Of a stretch of 9,053 nt of DNA, positions 1 through 6,217 are shown piece by piece. Below the pieces are notes generated by a model. That model worked only from the letters and a program-made list of their open reading frames with translations, searched no databases and had not been told where the DNA came from. The stretch's first letter is position 1, and every line of letters starts with the position of its first letter. Source of the stretch: Alphaproteobacteria bacterium (GTDB lineage Bacteria > Pseudomonadota > Alphaproteobacteria > SMXP01); assembly GCA_004356335.1 (NCBI GenBank), contig SMXP01000096.1, positions 1 through 9,053 of the forward strand, written 5' to 3'. The translations under genes were made by a program, and so were the position numbers.

Positions 1-488
1 CCTCGCGCGATATCCCGGACCCAGATCTCCTGGGTGGGGCCCCTTCCTACGAAATCACTTTTGGTTGCCTCGCCGTGAGATGCCTTTGATCACCGCTTTT
101 GAGTTTGAAGCCGGCGGCAGCGAGCGATGGGCTCGCAGGTCACTCAAAGATCAAGCCGTCCCGGCTTTGCTCTTTAACGAAAACTCTGTCTGGCAACGCC
201 GCCTCTATCCTATCGATCACGGAGTCATCGGCCCGCCCAGCCATGCACCGACACCCCTCAATGTGTTCAACAACGCTCAACTTTCGGCCGGACGGTCATT
301 TCATAGGTCTCTTTTTCTTCGATCGACCATTCGCTCACCACCAAATCGCATCGAGCTACTGTTCACATGTTCTCCATCACGTCTTGCTAAACATCTCTTC
401 TTCCAAGTCGGTGCTCCCATTGCCGTATCTGATTGGCAACGTGTGTCGATTCCTGGATCACCAAACCTGTCTCAGCGCGCTCTTGCTA
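1..488 (-). pseudogene. Possible decayed gene remnant, no intact ORF
   Basis: No convincing intact gene lies in positions 1-679. Read on the minus strand, several protein-like pieces occur in order: 485-390 and 362-270 in one frame (separated by in-frame stops at 486, 387 and 363), then 295-143 in another frame ending in TGA at 140-142, then 89-1 back in the first frame and running off the window edge. The 295-143 piece contains the run VIDRIEAALPDRVFVKEQSR, and the 362-270 piece contains SEWSIEEKETYEM. Both look like ordinary coding sequence. I do not recognise the family. The plus-strand frames over the same DNA are longer but less protein-like. This could also be plain intergenic DNA. A 6-bp hairpin (ACCCAG/CTGGGT, 19-35) sits at the left edge. 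I see nothing in 489-679 beyond a weak GCGGC/GCCGC hairpin at 647-661. Confidence 0.25.
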
Positions 489-679
489 CCTGACTTCGTC
501 ATTATTGGTCGACGAAACAGCGTCAGTCATCCGCCGGATAAGGTTTTGAGGAAGGACACGTGGTGCAAGATATCGATTGATAATCTGACGGTACATTATC
601 AGCGGAGCAATTAAACACAGCACCTTCCATATACCCGAATGATCAGGCGGCCAGATGCCGCAAATGCTAGTTTGCCGAG

Positions 680-1642
680 TTAAGCGGGAGACACGTGAGG
701 AATGATTTCTTCGACCAATCTTTCCATTTGCTCCGAATAATCCCATAACGGATTGGGCACGACGAGCTCGGCACCAGCGGCAACAATTGCGTTGATGCCT
801 TCGACACAGCGTTCCGGCTTACCCCAGACGCAGATCTCCTCAACCATGTTGGGCCGGTTCGCCAAAATCCAGGGATAGCGGTTGGCAAACCATTCATCGA
901 GACGGGCTTTGGCGCGTGCTTCATCATCATCGACCGCAAAGAAGCATCTTTTGGCAATCGGGAAAGTTGCCGGATCGCGCCCTTCCTCCTCAAGAAATTG
1001 ACGCACCAGGGCCACATGCCCGGCAAAGTCTTTGGTCGATGTGGGTCCCGATCCCATGAAACCGTCACCCCGCCTCACTGATCGTCGCAAAGCATCGGGA
1101 TGGCGTCCGCCAATCCAAATGGGCGGATGAGGTTTTTGGATCGGCTTGGGCTCCATCGACACCCCATCGAGCGTGAAAAACTCTCCCTTAATATTGGTCT
1201 TCGGCTCGGTCCAAAGGGACTTCATGATGTCCAAGCCCTCGTTAAAGCGTTTGAGGCGGGTCTTGGGCTCAATGCCAAAGGGCACATAATATTCCGGTGT
1301 GTGATCGGGGTGGGGTCCAATCCCGACACCCACTATCACCCGTCCGCCGCTCAAATGGTCAAGCGTGCTTATGTTCTTAGCCAATTGCACCGGATTGCGG
1401 ACCGGCGTCACGATCACCGAAATACCGAGCCTAACTTTTGTGGTAATCGCGGCGACATAGCACAGGAGACTAAGGCACTCCAAAAGTGGGACGAATCCGG
1501 CAACTTGATCTTGAGTCCAAAGGCTGTCAAAGCCAAGTTCCTCGGCTCTTTGGACGCTCTTGCGCACAAGCTCCATATCAGGTGGGCCTTCGAAGAAAAC
1601 TTGAGGTATCGCCGCGCCAAATTTTATGGGTTTTCCTGCCAT
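680..1642 (-). CDS. LLM-class flavin/F420-dependent oxidoreductase
   Basis: This 320-residue protein belongs to the luciferase-like monooxygenase superfamily: cytoplasmic TIM-barrel enzymes that use reduced FMN or coenzyme F420. Family marks are the N-terminal KFGAAIPQ strand, the pattern AEELGFDSLWTQD near residues 34-46, the signature LDHLSGGRVIVGVGIG at 95-110, RFNEGLDIMKSLWT at 132-145 and KPHPPIWIGG at 170-179. Length is normal for the family. The open frame extends to a TTG at 1648, but the ATG at 1642 is preferred because GGGAG (1655-1651) sits 8 nt upstream. The substrate cannot be told from sequence, and the F420 versus FMN choice is unresolved; no F420 biosynthesis gene is present here. 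The gene is alone, 454 bp downstream of the SDR gene on the same strand, and that gene has its own terminator, so co-transcription is unlikely. A 17-bp dyad about 50 bp upstream suggests repressor control. Confidence 0.9.
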   Translation of the reverse strand: MAGKPIKFGAAIPQVFFEGPPDMELVRKSVQRAEELGFDSLWTQDQVAGFVPLLECLSLLCYVAAITTKVRLGISVIVTPVRNPVQLAKNISTLDHLSGGRVIVGVGIGPHPDHTPEYYVPFGIEPKTRLKRFNEGLDIMKSLWTEPKTNIKGEFFTLDGVSMEPKPIQKPHPPIWIGGRHPDALRRSVRRGDGFMGSGPTSTKDFAGHVALVRQFLEEEGRDPATFPIAKRCFFAVDDDEARAKARLDEWFANRYPWILANRPNMVEEICVWGKPERCVEGINAIVAAGAELVVPNPLWDYSEQMERLVEEIIPHVSPA

Positions 1643-1690
1643 CACCAATTCTCCCGCGCATAGGACATGTGTTTAAAGACAGATCACATA

Positions 1691-1707
1691 AGTTTAGATC
1701 CTAAACT
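1691..1707 (-). promoter_or_regulatory. Operator-like dyad before the LLM gene
   Basis: AGTTTAG-ATC-CTAAACT is a perfect 7-bp inverted repeat with a 3-bp spacer, 49 bp upstream of the LLM start. On the minus strand it overlaps a weak promoter candidate: TTGTGC at 1718-1713, a 16-bp spacer, then TAAACT, which forms the downstream arm of the dyad. A TetR- or MarR-type repressor bound here would block transcription. No regulator gene is in the window, so the binding protein is unknown. Confidence 0.4.
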
Positions 1708-1786
1708 AAATTGCACAAGCTACCCAACCTTAAATCCGGCGCGGCCGCAGGAAGAACACCTCTACCATCCGTATAAAGAATAGTGT

Positions 1787-1948
1787 ATGAGTTTCAGCGC
1801 CCACGGACCAACCGAAAAAGAGGATCTTAAATCTTTTGGAATTCTATGGTGGACGGAACGTTTGCCAGCGACCAGACCTGGTTATGCAATCGCCAGTGTA
1901 AACCGTTCCAACCCTGAGATTCGGCTGAGCCGGCTCAAGTCAAGTTGA
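1787..1948 (+). CDS. Possible 53-residue hypothetical protein
   Basis: An ATG at 1787 opens a 53-codon frame ending in TGA at 1946-1948. It begins MSFSAHGPTEKEDLKSFG and has a tryptophan pair (residues 21-22) and a basic serine-rich tail. I recognise no family, signal peptide or membrane segment. The ribosome-binding site is weak (AAAGAA, 6 nt upstream). It is the only protein-like frame I found in the otherwise gene-poor 1643-2096 stretch. It may be a small orphan gene, a fragment of a lost gene, or chance. Confidence 0.2.
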   Translation: MSFSAHGPTEKEDLKSFGILWWTERLPATRPGYAIASVNRSNPEIRLSRLKSS

Positions 1949-1980
1949 CCGCCCCCTCTGACGGGATACACAATTTTGGA

Positions 1981-2025
1981 CTAGACCACGTTCACAATTC
2001 ATTGAATCAGGGAACGGGGGTCTAG
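1981..2025. repeat. Imperfect intergenic hairpin
   Basis: CTAGACC (1981-1987) pairs with GGTCTAG (2019-2025), and inside it CGTTC (1989-1993) pairs with GAACG (2012-2016), with a 1-versus-2-base bulge between the helices. The loop itself holds ATTCA-T-TGAAT. No T-run follows on either strand, so it is not an obvious terminator. It may be the end of a degraded mobile element or a structured RNA segment. Its position beyond the SDR terminator leaves its transcription uncertain. Confidence 0.45.
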
Positions 2026-2051
2026 ATTTGTTATTGGTCGCGCATTCGAAC

Positions 2052-2098
2052 CCAAAAACCGCGGACACTTTTTGTGAATGCGCTCTAGGTCCGCGGTT
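2052..2098 (-). terminator. Rho-independent terminator of the SDR gene
   Basis: A perfect 10-bp inverted repeat, AACCGCGGAC (2057-2066) and GTCCGCGGTT (2089-2098), overlaps two bases of the SDR stop codon (2097-2099). Read in the gene's direction (minus), the stem ends in CCGCGGTTTTTGGG, giving a short U-run right after a GC-rich stem. The 22-nt loop is long for a terminator and contains the 14-bp repeat core GTGAATGCGCTCTA (2074-2087) that recurs at 7079. Confidence 0.65.
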
Positions 2099-2897
2099 AC
2101 CAGGCTTCTACTTCGCCTTTATGAGATAACAGCAATCCGGACTTATCAAGGTTATAGTCATCGATAACAGCGACAACCGATTGCGCACTTTCTTGCGGCG
2201 TGATCATGCCCGGCATACTTGGCATGCCGCCAAAATTCGTATCGACCCAGCCGGGCGACACGAGGCCAACCGTGATGCCCCGATCCTTCATTTCTATGGA
2301 CATGATACGGGTCACCATGTGGAGAGCGCTTTTGCTCGACTTATAAAAATAGGAATTGCCACGATTGCCGACCGTGGACGAAAGCGAACCTTGTGTGCTC
2401 GAAATGTTAATGATCTTCTTTTGATCGCTGGCCTCTACGTTTGCAATAAAGGCTTCCGCGATCTTAAGCGGGCCATGAACGTTCACTTTGATCACTTTCT
2501 CATAAAGATCATAGTCGAGAGACCCGAATTTTTGTTTGTCGCGGTCACCGGGAATGGCGGCATTGTTGAGCAGAACATCGATCGGCTTGCCCTCATATTT
2601 CTTGGCCAGAGCCGCAATCTCCTCATCATCGGTAACATCGAGCTGCTCAATCGTGACATTATCATGTTTGGCTGCGATAGCTTGGAGGTCCGTGGCCTGA
2701 GACGGCGTGCGGCATGTCGCGATTACGTTCCAACCGCGTTCCGCATAAACACGCGCAAGCTCTAACCCGATACCGCGGTTAGACCCGGTGATAAGGACGG
2801 TTTCCGCCGCTACGGTCATGGACGAAAGCGCTAAAGCTCCCAGCACAAGAGATATCACTGTGGTCATTGTGACAAAAACAGAAGATTGATTTTTCAT
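2097..2897 (-). CDS. Short-chain dehydrogenase (SDR) with signal-like N-terminus
   Basis: A 266-residue classical SDR oxidoreductase, an NAD(P)-dependent enzyme acting on an unknown alcohol or carbonyl. It shows the cofactor loop TGSNRGIG (37-44), an acidic LDVTD (86-90), NNAA (111-114, usual form NNAG), the catalytic serine region NISS (164-167), the catalytic YKSSK (Tyr185, Lys189) and PGWVDT (215-220). Arg63 after the second strand hints at NADP. It resembles C-factor/carbonyl-reductase-like SDRs. The ATG at 2897 is preferred over the upstream possibility at 3089 because AAGGGAA (2913-2907) lies 9 nt before it. That start gives a hydrophobic segment at about 8-31 ending VAA, with the Rossmann strand ETVLITG immediately after, as if a signal peptide were fused to the enzyme. 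The internal Met27 (ATG at 2819) would give a normal cytoplasmic SDR but lacks a good ribosome-binding site. Transcribed alone and ended by its own terminator. Confidence 0.88.
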   Translation of the reverse strand: MKNQSSVFVTMTTVISLVLGALALSSMTVAAETVLITGSNRGIGLELARVYAERGWNVIATCRTPSQATDLQAIAAKHDNVTIEQLDVTDDEEIAALAKKYEGKPIDVLLNNAAIPGDRDKQKFGSLDYDLYEKVIKVNVHGPLKIAEAFIANVEASDQKKIINISSTQGSLSSTVGNRGNSYFYKSSKSALHMVTRIMSIEMKDRGITVGLVSPGWVDTNFGGMPSMPGMITPQESAQSVVAVIDDYNLDKSGLLLSHKGEVEAW

Positions 2898-2923
2898 AGC
2901 TAGCGGTTCCCTTGTATTGCGAT

Positions 2924-2936
2924 GCTCGATACGAGC
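2924..2936. promoter_or_regulatory. Perfect dyad in the SDR leader
   Basis: GCTCG-ATA-CGAGC is a perfect 5-bp inverted repeat with a 3-bp spacer, 26 bp upstream of the SDR start. Its position fits an operator within or just after the promoter. No clear -35/-10 pair can be assigned around it. Confidence 0.25.
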
Positions 2937-3091
2937 TCGACCCCTTGCTTTAGGCGCTAAGGCCAAAATACATGCTCGGCGGCCCGTCTGCCCAAGATTG
3001 AGAAACAGTGACGACACCGGCCGTCCAGGACAGGCTAAAATGAAATGGGCGCTTTGGCTACCATCATGACACCCATTCAACAGTCGCACAG

Positions 3092-3110
3092 CGAAGAAAT
3101 TATTTCATCG
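3092..3110. promoter_or_regulatory. Operator-like dyad in the SDR/MFS divergent region
   Basis: CGAAGAAAT-T-ATTTCATCG is an inverted repeat with 9-bp arms and one mismatched pair. It lies between the divergent SDR (start 2897) and MFS (start 3369) genes, roughly 195 and 259 bp from each, so it could be a shared regulator site. A second, weaker dyad, TTGACGG/CTGTCAA (3264-3270 and 3279-3285, one mismatch), is nearer the MFS gene. The remaining divergent region (2898-3368) holds only very short frames and no RNA gene that I can recognise. Confidence 0.3.
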
Positions 3111-3368
3111 ACCCTCAAAGTTTAGCGAAATTCTGCGCTTATGCGTCGTTTAAGTCGGTAATATAGACGTGAAATTGACCGGAAGCTCTGTCTAATGCGT
3201 GGACACGGGCCTAATCATCTAGTGCCGCGGTCGTGAAATCGAATAGGTAGATTTGACCCTGTATTGACGGTCGTAAAGCTGTCAAAATCTTTGTACGTCC
3301 GTCTTGGCGTGTCCCTAAACAAACCAGGTGGGACAAAGCACAAAAGAATCATTGGAATGGGGAATCCC

Positions 3369-4748
3369 ATGGAAACGGCAGTAAAGACGCAGCGCCTCGG
3401 ACCCATTGAGCTGGCGCCCGGTATCTCCCAGTTCAACGTCATGACCAAGCTTTATGCTTGTTTCATTGGCGTTGCCATGTTCAGCGGCATTAGTTTTCTT
3501 CAGAGCTACATTCTGACGGAACATCTGCATATTCCACGAAGCCAACAGGGTACGCTCACGGGCGATATCACTTTCGTGGCGGAAATTACGACCATCCTCT
3601 TTTTCACCCCCTTTGGCGTGCTGGCCGACCGCGTTGGTCGCCGTCCTATTTACATATTGGGAATTTTGCTGATTGGTCTCGGTTATGGGCTTTATCCATT
3701 TGCACCGAGCGCCGGTTGGCTGATGGTGTCCAGATTCATTATGTCCATCGGCGTGGCTGCTGCGGCCGGCATGTTGGCCACCATGACCAATGATTATCCT
3801 CAAGAAAATTCCCGCGGCAAACTGATCGGCATCACCAGCATGGCGAATATTTTGGGGACCATGTTCGTCGCCGGTGTCATCGGCCGCATACCCATTGTGC
3901 TCACGGCGAGAGATGTCGATCCGGTTACCGCGGGTCAAGTCATGTTCTTATTCGCCACAGCTCTTTGCATTGTGACCGCCGTGGCAGCACAATTGGGGCT
4001 CAAGGAAGGAACGCCAGTCGCCAAAAAGGACCAGCCCGCAGTCAAAGTGCTCCTCATGAGCGGTTTGAGAAACGGCAAGAACCCGCGCATCGCTTTGTCT
4101 TATGCGGCTGCATTCGCGGCACGCTCCGATCTCGTAATCAAAGGCGCCTTTCTTGCCTTATGGGCCATACAAGATGGCGCGAGGCTTGGCATGAGCCCGG
4201 CGGGGGCGATGGCTCGCTATGGCATCATGATTATCATCATGCAATTGGTCAGTTTCGTGGCGGCGCCCTTCTTTGGCTGGTTCATGGACACTGTTAATCG
4301 AATTACCGCCACCATGGTGGCGTTGGTTTTTGCCATCGTTGGCTATTTATCCATGTACATCATCACATCACCGTTGGATTACGCGATGTTGCCCTGGTTC
4401 ATCATCATCTCTCTCGGGTCGGGTTTCATGCTCAAAGCATCACTGGGCCTCATCGGCCAGGAAGCACCGGTCAAGGAACGAGGCTCCGTGATCGCCATGA
4501 ACAGCACTTTCGGTGCCATCGGTATCCTCATTTTGATGGTGGTCGGCGGCAGATTATTCGATTCATGGGGCCCATGGGCGCCGTTTGTGATTGCCGGTGT
4601 TTATCAGATCTTTCTGCTCGCTGCCGCAATAGTGATACGGATCGTGGCACCAGGGCCGGTTGTGATTAGCAAAAGAAAGTGGTGGCCCTTGATGGGGGCA
4701 CGATCATCCGCACCGGATGAAGTGGACCCTCAAACCCCCGCTGAATGA
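3369..4748 (+). CDS. MFS transporter, 12 membrane segments
   Basis: A 459-residue inner-membrane major facilitator superfamily permease that moves a small molecule, usually with protons. Motif A of the family, GVLADRVGRRP, is at residues 83-93 in the loop after segment 2, and a degenerate copy (GWFMDTVNR, 303-311) sits at the matching place in the second half. Hydrophobic segments fall near 30-48, 65-85, 95-112, 117-137, 155-175, 190-210, 245-266, 282-300, 315-333, 340-358, 378-395 and 403-425. The central loop is at about 211-240, and the C-terminal tail is short and charged. The ATG at 3369 is preferred (GGGGA at 3359-3363, 5 nt upstream); the ATG at 3357 would add four residues, and the open frame reaches back to a TTG at 3264. 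Substrate is unknown. It is divergent from the SDR gene, possibly co-regulated with it. It converges on the Mur ligase with only 7 bp between stops and no terminator visible in the gap. Confidence 0.9.
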   Translation: METAVKTQRLGPIELAPGISQFNVMTKLYACFIGVAMFSGISFLQSYILTEHLHIPRSQQGTLTGDITFVAEITTILFFTPFGVLADRVGRRPIYILGILLIGLGYGLYPFAPSAGWLMVSRFIMSIGVAAAAGMLATMTNDYPQENSRGKLIGITSMANILGTMFVAGVIGRIPIVLTARDVDPVTAGQVMFLFATALCIVTAVAAQLGLKEGTPVAKKDQPAVKVLLMSGLRNGKNPRIALSYAAAFAARSDLVIKGAFLALWAIQDGARLGMSPAGAMARYGIMIIIMQLVSFVAAPFFGWFMDTVNRITATMVALVFAIVGYLSMYIITSPLDYAMLPWFIIISLGSGFMLKASLGLIGQEAPVKERGSVIAMNSTFGAIGILILMVVGGRLFDSWGPWAPFVIAGVYQIFLLAAAIVIRIVAPGPVVISKRKWWPLMGARSSAPDEVDPQTPAE

Positions 4749-4755
4749 AAACGCT

Positions 4756-6156
4756 CTAGCTTAGGTCGTCAAGCAAATCGGCAGCGAATTGCGAAAGCGT
4801 GTCATCGCGCGCGCCCATGACGACGATCCGATCGCCGGAACGAGCCAGCTCGCGTAATTTGTCGCCGCACGCAGCGCGGTCAACATAGGCGAAAGCCGTA
4901 CGGTTATGCGCCGCTACTCCCTCAACAATATCACGGCTGCTAACCGTGCGCTCTACAGTACCGCCAAAATAAACCGGCTCGGGCATGATCAGAACGTCAT
5001 CCTCATGGAGACCGCGCGCAAAGCAGTCGATGAAAGCTTGTTTCATGAGCTGCAAAGGACCAAATCCGTGAGGTTGAAACATGACCAAAAGCCGTCCCGG
5101 GAAGGCGTGCAGGGTGTCGAGCGTTGCCGTGATCTTATCCGGATTGTGAGCAAAGTCATCTATCACAGTCACGCTTTTGGCCGTGCCAACAAGTTCAAGA
5201 CGTCGGCGGATACCGCTAAATTCGTTAAGCGCTAGAGCAGCCTCTTTCAGTGCCACGTCACAAGCACCTACCGCCGCCAAAGCCGCTAGTGCGTTCGCTG
5301 CATTGTGCTCTCCCGGCATATGCAACTGGACGGCGGCAGTCGTTTGCGATGCCCGCTCGGTCACGCCAAATGCAATTCCATCGGAACTCGGATCCATATC
5401 GCCGGCGACGAGATCCGCTTGAAAATTACCTAAACTATACGTAATCAATTTGTCGGGTGAAATTTGCGATGCGATCGCGGACGTCTCGATATTATCCAGA
5501 TTCAAAATTGCAATGTCGGCCCGGCTGACGAAGTCAAGAAATAACCCGCGCAACTCATCGAGCGGTTTGTGGTCAATCGCGATGTTATTCAAAACCGCGA
5601 TGTGCGGCATGTATCGGGCAATGGAGCCATCGCTTTCATCGACCTCACTGACGAACAGATCGCTGTTACCTGTGACGGCGCTGGCAAAGGGTGCATCGGG
5701 CGTGACGAAATTCTTCATGACGGCGCCGTTCACAATCGTTGGATCGCGTCCCGTTCGGTGCAAGATCCAACCGATCATCCCGGTCGTCGTGGACTTACCG
5801 CTGGTACCGCCAATCGCGATGCTGTTTGAGGCCGCATTAAATAACTCGGCCAGCAACTCGGCGCGTGTGGTCCGAGAGGCACCGACGCGGCGGGCCGCTT
5901 GCACATCGGGCACGGTGTCTTCGACCGCGGCCGAGGAGACCAGTATCTGTTCCGGCCGGGTCAGTCCGCTGCCATCCTGTGGATGGAGCCGGATGCCCTG
6001 GGCGCGCAAATAATCAAACTTTTGACCGGTGCGTCCTTGATCAAGCGCCCGATCCGAGCCTTCCACAACATGGCCCTTGGCGTGAAGAATCATCGCCAAA
6101 GGCAGCATGCCGCTGCCTCCGATACCGCAAAAGAAATAGCGCTTGTTTTCGGTCAT
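4756..6156 (-). CDS. MurC/Mpl-type Mur ligase, probable muropeptide recycling
   Basis: A 466-residue ATP-dependent amide ligase with the three Mur domains. It has an N-terminal UDP-binding fold with GIGGSGM (11-17), a P-loop GGTSGKSTTT (116-125), SEVDESDGS (170-178), NNIAIDH (190-196), PGEHNAANALAA (281-292), then a C-terminal domain with GIRRRLELVG (315-324), DDFAHNPDKI (333-342) and FQPHGFGP (360-367). GIRRRLELVG and DDFAHNP resemble Mpl, which joins UDP-MurNAc to recycled L-Ala-D-Glu-meso-DAP peptides; the GIGGSGM start resembles MurC. It departs from both in GTSGKS (usual GTHGKT), HNP (usual HHP) and QPHGFGP (MurC usually QPHRY). It is not in a cell-division gene cluster, and its divergent neighbour is an LD-carboxypeptidase; both points favour recycling over de novo synthesis. 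No Shine-Dalgarno sequence precedes the ATG; a TATAGC -10-like box 9 nt upstream suggests a leaderless mRNA. The exact peptide substrate is inferred. Confidence 0.85.
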   Translation of the reverse strand: MTENKRYFFCGIGGSGMLPLAMILHAKGHVVEGSDRALDQGRTGQKFDYLRAQGIRLHPQDGSGLTRPEQILVSSAAVEDTVPDVQAARRVGASRTTRAELLAELFNAASNSIAIGGTSGKSTTTGMIGWILHRTGRDPTIVNGAVMKNFVTPDAPFASAVTGNSDLFVSEVDESDGSIARYMPHIAVLNNIAIDHKPLDELRGLFLDFVSRADIAILNLDNIETSAIASQISPDKLITYSLGNFQADLVAGDMDPSSDGIAFGVTERASQTTAAVQLHMPGEHNAANALAALAAVGACDVALKEAALALNEFSGIRRRLELVGTAKSVTVIDDFAHNPDKITATLDTLHAFPGRLLVMFQPHGFGPLQLMKQAFIDCFARGLHEDDVLIMPEPVYFGGTVERTVSSRDIVEGVAAHNRTAFAYVDRAACGDKLRELARSGDRIVVMGARDDTLSQFAADLLDDLS

Positions 6157-6159
6157 CGG

Positions 6160-6171
6160 CTATAGCTATAG
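6160..6171. promoter_or_regulatory. Palindromic -10 region, candidate bidirectional promoter
   Basis: CTATAGCTATAG is a perfect 12-bp palindrome in the 61-bp gap between the divergent Mur ligase and LD-carboxypeptidase genes. Each strand offers TATAG boxes. On plus, TATAGG (6167-6172) follows TTGTTT (6143-6148) by 18 bp. On minus, TATAGC (6170-6165) would start RNA at about 6158-6156, essentially at the ligase ATG, and the -35 there is poor (TTGCCG, 6191-6186, 15 bp away). Alternatively it could be a repressor operator. Confidence 0.4.
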
Positions 6172-6217
6172 GGAGAAATCGTTTCCGGCAAATAAATGAT
6201 GAAGGAAAGGCGCCTGA

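Noticed and set aside
65..614. Two overlapping plus-strand open frames of 142 and 171 codons
   Set aside because: One starts at TTG, neither has a good ribosome-binding site or a recognisable motif, and they overlap each other; the minus strand there looks more protein-like though broken.
1100..1663. 187-codon plus-strand frame
   Set aside because: It lies antisense to the well-supported LLM oxidoreductase and has no family features.
1949..2050. Insertion-sequence end suggested by the 1981-2025 hairpin
   Set aside because: No transposase, no second end and no target duplication are visible, so only the hairpin is reported.
2181..2765. 194-codon plus-strand frame
   Set aside because: Antisense shadow of the SDR gene, whose motifs are clear.
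2898..3089. N-terminal extension of the SDR to an upstream start
   Set aside because: The added 64 residues do not look like SDR sequence, and the ATG at 2897 has a well-spaced AAGGGAA.
3066..3125. 19-codon plus-strand frame in the SDR/MFS gap, considered as a leader peptide
   Set aside because: No ribosome-binding site, no regulatory codon run and no attenuator hairpin after it.
5450..6013. 187-codon plus-strand frame
   Set aside because: Antisense shadow of the Mur ligase core.
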